Origin: DATIXJ01 sp035518715
Lineage (GTDB): Bacteria; Bacteroidota; Ignavibacteria; UBA10030; SZUA-254
DNA: 38,406 bases
Direction of reading: 5' to 3'
NCBI GenBank assembly: GCA_035518715.1
Contig: DATIXJ010000042.1
Span: 1-38,406, forward strand
In this document: positions 32,982-38,406 of the stretch, piece by piece
How the letters are laid out: each line of letters opens with the position of its first letter
Position numbering within the stretch: position 1 is the stretch's first letter
Notes under the pieces: generated by a model
The model's input: the letters and a program-made list of their open reading frames with translations, nothing else
What the model was told of the DNA's origin: nothing
The model's database searches: none
Position numbers and translations under genes: made by a program

Positions 32982-33824
32982 TCAAACACCGGAATATGCC
33001 GAAAATCCTCCGTCGATGGGGAGAACAACACCTGTCACGAACCTCGATGCGGGCGAGAGGAGCCAGAGAACCGCGCCGAGAAGATCTGCCGGCTCGCCGA
33101 ATCTTCCCATCGGCGTATGATCCAGGATTTTTTTTCCCCGCGGCGTCAATGCACCGGTCTCTTTCTCCGTGAGCAGAAACCTGTTTTGTTCAGTAAGAAA
33201 GAACCCCGGAGAAATGGCGTTCACCCGTATATCGGGCGAGTATTCCTGTGCCATGTGTACCGCAAGCCACTGTGTGAAATTGCTCACGGCGGCTTTTGCC
33301 GCAGAATATGCCGGTATGCGCGTCAGAGGCCGAAAGGAATTCATCGACGAAACATTCAGGATCACCCCGGCTTTTTGTGATGCCATGATTTTCCCGAAAA
33401 CCTGGCTGGGGAGAATGGTGCCGAGGAGGTTGAGATCCGCAACATACCGCAACCCTTCCTCGCTCAGCTGAAAAAACGACTGGTCCGGATTCGTCGTAGC
33501 TTTCGGGTTGTTCCCTCCCGCCCCGTTGATCAGGCAGTCGATGCGTTTCATGCTCGAGAGGATCCCTTCTGCAGCTCGTTCGAGAGAGGATTTTTGAAGG
33601 ACGTCTGCCTGGAGCGCGACGCACGTTCCCTTTGTTTTGCCCAGCCCGTCGATCAGCGTCTTTCCCCTGCCGATATCCCTGCTGAGGATTGCAACATTCG
33701 CCCCGCATCCTGCAAGGGCGAAGACGATTTCCTTCCCCAATACTCCCGTTGCGCCGGTCATGACCACGGTTCTCCCGGTCATGTCATACGCTTTCATCAG
33801 ATCATTCAGGTTCATGCTCGTCAT
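32982..33824 (-). CDS. SDR family mannonate/fructuronate oxidoreductase
   Basis: The 280-residue short-chain dehydrogenase has TGATGVLG (23-30) for cofactor binding, NGAGGNNP (100-107), and the catalytic S160, Y173 and K177 in SSMNSF and AYSAAKAAV. Its length and the NGAGGNNP motif match SDR-type D-mannonate oxidoreductases found beside uronate genes, which reduce D-fructuronate to D-mannonate. That fits the gene order: UxaE and UxaC feed fructuronate. The next gene, a LarA-type enzyme, starts three bases past its stop. An ATG three codons on (M4) could be the true start. A less specific SDR role cannot be excluded. Confidence 0.82.
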   Translation of the reverse strand: MTSMNLNDLMKAYDMTGRTVVMTGATGVLGKEIVFALAGCGANVAILSRDIGRGKTLIDGLGKTKGTCVALQADVLQKSSLERAAEGILSSMKRIDCLINGAGGNNPKATTNPDQSFFQLSEEGLRYVADLNLLGTILPSQVFGKIMASQKAGVILNVSSMNSFRPLTRIPAYSAAKAAVSNFTQWLAVHMAQEYSPDIRVNAISPGFFLTEQNRFLLTEKETGALTPRGKKILDHTPMGRFGEPADLLGAVLWLLSPASRFVTGVVLPIDGGFSAYSGV

Positions 33825-33877
33825 TCAAAGTGTTCTTGATATCGGGTACGTATCTTGATCAACTGTTTTCGCGTAAT

Positions 33878-35233
33878 TCAGACACGAACGATCTCCATGT
33901 TTGGTGCGAGGAGATGGAACAAGAGAAGCGCCGTAAGATACATGAAACCGCAGAGAACGAAGACGACAAAATATCCCGTCTCGATGGTTCCTGCTGCTTT
34001 CGTCGAGGAAAGGAGGGCTCCGGTCAACCACTGAAAGAGGATTCCTCCGACCGCGCCCGCCATCGCGCCGATACCCGTCACTGAAGCGACCGCCTTTTTC
34101 GGGAACATATCGGATGCCGTCGTAAAGATATTTGCCGACCACGCCTGATGTGACGCCGCAGCGAGACCAATGAGAAAAACCGCCGGCCAGAGGGACACGA
34201 ACTTCACTGCGATCACCGGCGTCACTGCAAGCGCAAATGTCAGCATCGCGGTCTTGCGGGCTTTGTTAATGGTCCAGCCGTTCTTGATGAGGCGGGAAGA
34301 AAACCAGCCGCCGCCGACGCTCCCGATCGTCGTCATCGAATAGATCAGAATGAGCGGAAGCGCAAAATTCGCGATATCCTTGATGTCGACCTGATACTTA
34401 TCCTTCAGATACGACGGGAGCCAGAAGAGGTAGAACCACCAGACACAATCAGTGAGAAATTTTCCGACAAATACCGCCCAGGTCTGCCGGTAGGCAAGAA
34501 GTCTTGCCCAGGAAACTTTCTCAACTGATGCAGTTTGTTCTTCGGCATCACTGTGGATGTACTCGAATTCCTTTTTCGACAGACGTTTCTTGTTCGCCGG
34601 TTTCTGATAGATGGACAGCCAGAACGCCAGCCAGATGAAATCGCACAAACCGGTGATAAGAAATCCGACCTGCCAGAACGGATGCGCAGGATCGGCGGCA
34701 AAATAGTAGATCGCCCAGGGAATGATGACCGGCGCCAGCACGGCGCCGATATTTGCTCCCGAATTGAAAATTCCCGTTGCCAGAGCGCGCTCTTTTTTCG
34801 GAAACCACTCCGCCACGGTCTTGATGGCAGCCGGGAAATTTCCCGATTCCCCCAGACCGAGACCGACTCGGGCAACGCCAAACCCGAACGAACTTCGTGC
34901 AAGCGTATGGCCGAGTGACGACAATCCCCAGACGACGATCGACAGGGCATAGCCGATCTTCGTACCGACTTTATCGATGAACCATCCGAAGAGGAGCGTG
35001 CCGCATGCATACGCCACCGTAAATGCCATCACAATGTAACTATATTCCTCTTCGATATTTTCCGGGTGTGACCAGTGAAGCTCGCTTTGCAGAACGGGTT
35101 TGAGGATCGCGATCACCTGACGGTCCATATAATTGATCGTCGTGGCGAAGAAGAGAAGTGCACAGATCAGCCAGCGGTATGAACCCCCGGGTGAAGATTG
35201 GTCATGAAGTGATGTGGAAGTGCTCTGTTCCAT
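33878..35233 (-). CDS. MFS hexuronate transporter (ExuT-like)
   Basis: The 451-residue inner membrane protein has twelve membrane segments and the major facilitator loops GWFIDKVGTKIG (83-94) and RVGLGLGESGNFPAAIKTVAEWFPKKERA (about 121-149). The NYMDRQ motif in the first helix (34-39) and the GESGNFPAAI loop are typical of the anion:cation symporter group that includes ExuT, GudP and LgoT. Substrate is likely galacturonate, glucuronate or a related sugar acid, taken up with protons. It sits in the uronate operon between uxaE and the SDR gene. Confidence 0.9.
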   Translation of the reverse strand: MEQSTSTSLHDQSSPGGSYRWLICALLFFATTINYMDRQVIAILKPVLQSELHWSHPENIEEEYSYIVMAFTVAYACGTLLFGWFIDKVGTKIGYALSIVVWGLSSLGHTLARSSFGFGVARVGLGLGESGNFPAAIKTVAEWFPKKERALATGIFNSGANIGAVLAPVIIPWAIYYFAADPAHPFWQVGFLITGLCDFIWLAFWLSIYQKPANKKRLSKKEFEYIHSDAEEQTASVEKVSWARLLAYRQTWAVFVGKFLTDCVWWFYLFWLPSYLKDKYQVDIKDIANFALPLILIYSMTTIGSVGGGWFSSRLIKNGWTINKARKTAMLTFALAVTPVIAVKFVSLWPAVFLIGLAAASHQAWSANIFTTASDMFPKKAVASVTGIGAMAGAVGGILFQWLTGALLSSTKAAGTIETGYFVVFVLCGFMYLTALLLFHLLAPNMEIVRV

Positions 35234-35298
35234 AGGTGAAATCAGATGTCACGAATAACCATGATGCGCATTACACCGACGATGTTGACCCGCCATGA

Positions 35299-36606
35299 TC
35301 ACATCGCTACCGACGCAGCCTGCGATTTCTTCGACGGGGGCATCTGCACACCGGCAGATTGTCCGAGGAAGAGGGGCCGGATGTGCCGGTCATAGATGTT
35401 CGTCGTGACGTTGCGTTCAATCTCCGCCCGGCATTCCTTGAGGAGCTTCGTATATCGTTCCCCCATCTCTGCTGCGACCTTATACCCCACATGAACAAGC
35501 TGCCGGAAATGGATGCTGTAGCTCTTACATGCCTGATTATGCTGCAGCGTCTGGACATACTCCGCTCCGGACCAGGCGTTTACGGTTTTCGGGTCGGGGA
35601 GTTTGGATCTGTCGATCGAGATCACGGAGAGATAGGGCTGACAGAGCTCGTCGTACCGGGCATACGCGGAGGCGTAAATCTCCTTTGCAAGCTTGAGTCC
35701 CTCTCCCCCTGCTGCGGCAAGTCCGATCAGCTCTTCGAGCCATGTTGTGCCGGCAGTTTTCACATGCAACCCGGCGTGATTTTTCCTGATTGCCGCGTGG
35801 ATGATGGGATACAGTGAGAATTTGTCGCTTCCCGAATGGACACTCAGCTTCAGATTTTTCGGAAGATCAAAGGTCTTGACGGCAAAAGCGATCACGGCGA
35901 GATCATCTTCGAATTCACGGGCGAATTTACCGCAATCTCCGACGTAATCGATTCCTTTGAGAAACGATCCGGTGAATTTTGGCGCGATGGTCTGAATGGG
36001 AATTCCTTCGCGGGCAATGGCGGCCAGAATGAAGAAGAGCTCGGCCGGCGTCTGTGGGGAGCTGGCTTCGTCCACGGAGACTTCCGTCACAAACGATCCG
36101 GCGCCTTTCTTGGATGCGATTTCCCTGTAGACGTTCCCCGCTTCTTCGATTGCGAAGAGATACTTTTCCGAAATTGCAATGAGAAGCTCGTCCGTCACGG
36201 CGACGGGTGAGGGCATATGGGGGATCTGCAGCTTCCCTTTAAATTGCGCCATCTCTTTCACAAACCCCGTCATTGCTGCAGGGCTGGTCGGCTTTCCGAT
36301 ATAATCCGCAACATCAATCGTGAAGAAATTGCTCGAAGCGAGAAAGCGCTCGACCGTTTTCAATCCGATATGATCCGCATCGACGTAGTAGGAATCCTTC
36401 CAGCCGCAGGCGCGAACGGCGTCATCGGCTTCACGCCGCGTATCATCGGGTAATGTTCCGATAATTGTATGCTCACGGTTCGATTTGTTCCAGACCGGCA
36501 CGATATCTACCGATTGCGCCTTCGCCTGCTGCAACGCACGCAATTGTGCGACTCCTTCCGCACCAAACCGATCTCCAATACCGAGTGAATATTTTTCGAG
36601 TTCCAT
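35299..36606 (-). CDS. uxaE: Tagaturonate epimerase
   Basis: The 435-residue protein matches the tagaturonate/fructuronate epimerase UxaE family known from Thermotoga, which interconverts D-tagaturonate and D-fructuronate at C4. Recognisable segments are LGIGDRFG near the start, VDADHIG (75-81), SVHSGSDKFSLYPIIH (269-284) and HVKTAGTTWLEELIGL. It lets galacturonate use the fructuronate/mannonate route without a separate tagaturonate reductase and altronate dehydratase, neither of which is visible here. GAGGA precedes the ATG by 7 bases. The last 20 residues (PPSKKSQAASVAM) look like a disordered tail. I rely on recalled family patterns, not a motif table. Confidence 0.82.
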   Translation of the reverse strand: MELEKYSLGIGDRFGAEGVAQLRALQQAKAQSVDIVPVWNKSNREHTIIGTLPDDTRREADDAVRACGWKDSYYVDADHIGLKTVERFLASSNFFTIDVADYIGKPTSPAAMTGFVKEMAQFKGKLQIPHMPSPVAVTDELLIAISEKYLFAIEEAGNVYREIASKKGAGSFVTEVSVDEASSPQTPAELFFILAAIAREGIPIQTIAPKFTGSFLKGIDYVGDCGKFAREFEDDLAVIAFAVKTFDLPKNLKLSVHSGSDKFSLYPIIHAAIRKNHAGLHVKTAGTTWLEELIGLAAAGGEGLKLAKEIYASAYARYDELCQPYLSVISIDRSKLPDPKTVNAWSGAEYVQTLQHNQACKSYSIHFRQLVHVGYKVAAEMGERYTKLLKECRAEIERNVTTNIYDRHIRPLFLGQSAGVQMPPSKKSQAASVAM

Positions 36607-36665
36607 CTTCGTATCCTCATATTAAGAAAAAAACATCAATACCCTTGCGACTCCATGGTGCCCGG

Positions 36666-37502
36666 TCAGTACAGCTCCTGCATAGTCACATTATCCATAT
36701 CCGAAAATTCCTGATTTTCCCCGCCCATCGCCCAAATAAAATAGTAGTTTCGTGTTGCCGCACCGGAGTGGATCGACCAGCTCGGTGAAACGACTCCCTG
36801 CCGGTTGCGAACAATCAGCGACCTCGTTTCGTCCGGTTTACCCATCAGATGAATGACCATGGAGTCGGGATCGAGGCCGCAGTACAGGTAGACTTCCATC
36901 CTGCGCTGGTGAGTGTGTGAGGGCATCGTATTCCAGACACTCCCCGAATCCAGTTCCGTCAGGCCCATGACGAGCTGACAGCTTTTCATCCCGGCAGGAT
37001 GGATATAGCGATGGATCGTGCGCTTGTTGGCGTTCCCGATCGAGCCGATTGTGGTGCTTTCGGATTGCGGCAGGGATATCCTGGTCGTCGGATACGATGC
37101 ATGAGCCGGAAAGGAGACAAAATAAAATACTGCCGGATCAGACGCGCGCGCGGAGGTAAACACCACTTTGCGGGTTCCCCGGCCGACATAGAGCATCTCT
37201 TTAGCAGCCAGAGGAACGTCATGCCCGTCGGCGATGATGTTTCCCGTTCCCCCGATATTGACGATACCGACTTCTCTTCGTTCCGCGAAATACTCCGCGG
37301 CCATCTCTTTCCGGCTTGCCTCCAGAGCGATAGCGCCATCAAGCGGAACGGCACCGCCGACAATTGCGCGGTCCGTATCACAATACGTGATATTGGCCTC
37401 ACCCGGAACGAAGAGGTGCTCGAGAAGGAATGCTTTCCGGAGCTCCGCGGTGGTCATGCGTTTGTACGATTCCTGATCCGGGAGATATCGAACGTCCATC
37501 AT
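36666..37502 (-). CDS. kduI: 5-keto-4-deoxyuronate isomerase
   Basis: The 278-residue cupin-type isomerase converts 4-deoxy-L-threo-5-hexosulose uronate, from unsaturated pectin oligomers, to 3-deoxy-D-glycero-2,5-hexodiulosonate. Zinc ligands are H196, H198, E203 and H245 in MPSHTHQRRMEV and SWSIHSG. Length is the family's normal 278. The N-terminus DVRYLPDQE is typical. Two ATGs in a row open the gene; the second, at 37499, would give the usual MDVR start. It lies 21 bases downstream of kduD, the next enzyme of the same route. Confidence 0.95.
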   Translation of the reverse strand: MMDVRYLPDQESYKRMTTAELRKAFLLEHLFVPGEANITYCDTDRAIVGGAVPLDGAIALEASRKEMAAEYFAERREVGIVNIGGTGNIIADGHDVPLAAKEMLYVGRGTRKVVFTSARASDPAVFYFVSFPAHASYPTTRISLPQSESTTIGSIGNANKRTIHRYIHPAGMKSCQLVMGLTELDSGSVWNTMPSHTHQRRMEVYLYCGLDPDSMVIHLMGKPDETRSLIVRNRQGVVSPSWSIHSGAATRNYYFIWAMGGENQEFSDMDNVTMQELY

Positions 37503-37523
37503 AGTATTCCAAAATGTGAAGAG

Positions 37524-38288
37524 TTAGCGTGCAAGCCAGCCCCCGTCGACCACAAGGACATGTCCGTTCACATAGTCCGAAGCAGGCGATGCGAGAAACA
37601 CCATGGCACCCTGAAGATCTTCAGGGACCCCCCAGCGGCCGGCGGGAATCCGCTCACGAATTGCCTTCGACCGCACAGGGTCGGAACGGAGAGCCCGGGT
37701 ATTGCCGGTTTCCATGTAACCCGGAGCAATGGCATTGACGCGGATCCCGTGAGGCGCCCATTCATTCGCCATTGCTTTCGTCATCTGGGCGACAGCCCCC
37801 TTGCTTGCGGAGTATGCCGGGACCAGAATTCCTCCCTGGAACGACAGAAGCGACGCCACATTGATGATTTTTCCATGCTTCTTCTTGAGCATTTCTTTGG
37901 CCGCCGCCTGTGCGAGAAAGAAGACCGCCTTGGCATTCACGTTCATCGTCTCGTCCCAGTCTTTTTCCGTATACTCGACTGCGAGGGATCTCCTGATAAT
38001 GCCGGCATTATTCACGAGGATATCGATCTTCCCGAAGCGCTTGATCCCTTCGGCTACAATCTTGTCCACCGAGGTCATGTTCTGCAGATCTGCCACCATC
38101 GGGAAACCCTTTCGACCGAGTGATTCGACCTCCTTCACCGTTTCCTTGCGCGGAGAATGATCGACAAGAAGAATGTCCGCACCCGCTGAGGCAAGCGCGA
38201 TCGTCATTGCTCTTCCGAGCCCGGTGCTCGCGCCGGTGACGATTGCAGAGGATCCGGTAAGATCGAAGAGTTTTTCGGCGGTGATCAA
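37524..38288 (-). CDS. kduD: 2-deoxy-D-gluconate 3-dehydrogenase
   Basis: This SDR reduces 3-deoxy-D-glycero-2,5-hexodiulosonate to KDG. I take a TTG start at 38288 (254 residues), which lies one base after the uxaC stop and gives the expected N-terminus before FDLTG. A GTG at 38315 adds nine residues overlapping uxaC. In the 254-residue numbering TGASTGLG is 18-25, and catalytic residues are S146, Y159 and K163 (NVASLLSFQGG, AYSASKGAV). The C-terminus DYVNGHVLVVDGGWLAR matches E. coli KduD closely. AAGGAAGGCAGGA just before the stop of uxaC may serve as ribosome site. Confidence 0.95.
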   Translation of the reverse strand: MITAEKLFDLTGSSAIVTGASTGLGRAMTIALASAGADILLVDHSPRKETVKEVESLGRKGFPMVADLQNMTSVDKIVAEGIKRFGKIDILVNNAGIIRRSLAVEYTEKDWDETMNVNAKAVFFLAQAAAKEMLKKKHGKIINVASLLSFQGGILVPAYSASKGAVAQMTKAMANEWAPHGIRVNAIAPGYMETGNTRALRSDPVRSKAIRERIPAGRWGVPEDLQGAMVFLASPASDYVNGHVLVVDGGWLAR

Positions 38289-38289
38289 C

Positions 38290-38406
38290 TTATCCTGCCT
38301 TCCTTGCGGGGGCACTGTTCATTTCGCCGAGCTGAGGAAAATTGAAATACCGCTTGGCGTTGAAATAGGAAATGTTTCGGACCATCTCTCCGACCAGCGC
38401 GATATC
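38290..38406 (-). CDS. uxaC: Glucuronate isomerase, C-terminal end (partial)
   Basis: The last 38 codons of a gene entering from the right edge are open on the minus strand to a TAA at 38290-38292. The residues VGEMVRNISYFNAKRYF match the conserved UxaC C-terminus, where E. coli has a similar VQDI..NNA..YF. UxaC isomerises glucuronate to fructuronate and galacturonate to tagaturonate, the first step of the operon. A 16-residue tail (ending SAPARKAG) follows the conserved part. One base separates it from the kduD start, so both are translationally linked. The short length limits certainty. Confidence 0.8.
   Translation of the reverse strand, partial: DIALVGEMVRNISYFNAKRYFNFPQLGEMNSAPARKAG

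Noticed and set aside
32448..33380. Plus-strand open frame of 310 codons opposite the LarA-like and SDR genes
   Set aside because: The minus-strand genes there have intact motifs; the opposite translation is rich in Arg, Cys and His, as expected of a shadow frame.
36999..38123. Plus-strand open frame of 374 codons opposite kduI and kduD
   Set aside because: It lies antisense to two genes with complete catalytic motifs, and its own translation shows no domain pattern.

Overview
The window looks like a chromosomal piece from a bacterium of the Bacteroidota/Ignavibacteriota (FCB) group. The pointers are a type IX secretion-type C-terminal sorting domain at the left edge, a DUF4861 protein, a KduI/KduD/UxaE uronate locus, a DusB with an NCGCW active-site motif, and an OmpA protein with thrombospondin type-3 repeats. 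Base composition appears even to slightly GC-rich throughout. I saw no insertion sequence, phage gene, CRISPR array or rRNA. The lineage is an inference from gene content, not from a marker gene.

Left part (1-7723): the tail of a secreted protein and its terminator, then a plus-strand run of dusB-like dihydrouridine synthase, type III polyketide synthase, PolX (polymerase plus PHP), a LiaF-like membrane protein and endonuclease III. PolX and endonuclease III could share base-excision repair. A bidirectional terminator separates this run from a minus-strand OmpA-family protein. A single-domain response regulator follows on the plus strand.

Middle (7740-21945, minus strand): reading right to left, a tRNA-Arg(CCG), a TPR membrane protein, a MATE exporter, a partner-switching module (membrane GAF-PP2C phosphatase, STAS antagonist, HATPase kinase, soluble GAF-GAF-PP2C phosphatase), then prmC, dtd, a secreted protein resembling a peptidase without its metal motif, a phosphoglycerate-mutase-like metalloenzyme, comEC and methylmalonyl-CoA mutase large subunit. 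Several genes in this chain overlap by 1-4 bases, suggesting translational coupling.

Pilin-like island (22530-24780, plus strand): three genes in the order and style of the minor pilins PilV, PilW and PilX. None has a prepilin peptidase motif. A 584-base non-coding stretch with small palindromes precedes them and a strong terminator follows.

Right part (24864-38406, minus strand): a long, tightly packed hexuronate/pectin-sugar operon in the order uxaC (partial), kduD, kduI, uxaE, ExuT-like transporter, SDR mannonate/fructuronate oxidoreductase, LarA-superfamily enzyme, pdxB, divergent PfkB kinase, gnd, KdgK-like kinase, DUF4861 protein, eda. Galacturonate and glucuronate would be isomerised, merged at fructuronate by UxaE and reduced to mannonate. 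Unsaturated uronates would enter through KduI/KduD at KDG, which KdgK and Eda split. No mannonate dehydratase is visible. A nickel-pincer LarA-type enzyme, a second PfkB kinase and 6-phosphogluconate dehydrogenase are present instead. This suggests a possible extra branch: mannonate to gluconate (C2 epimerisation), then 6-phosphogluconate, then ribulose-5-phosphate. I regard this as the most interesting candidate system in the window.
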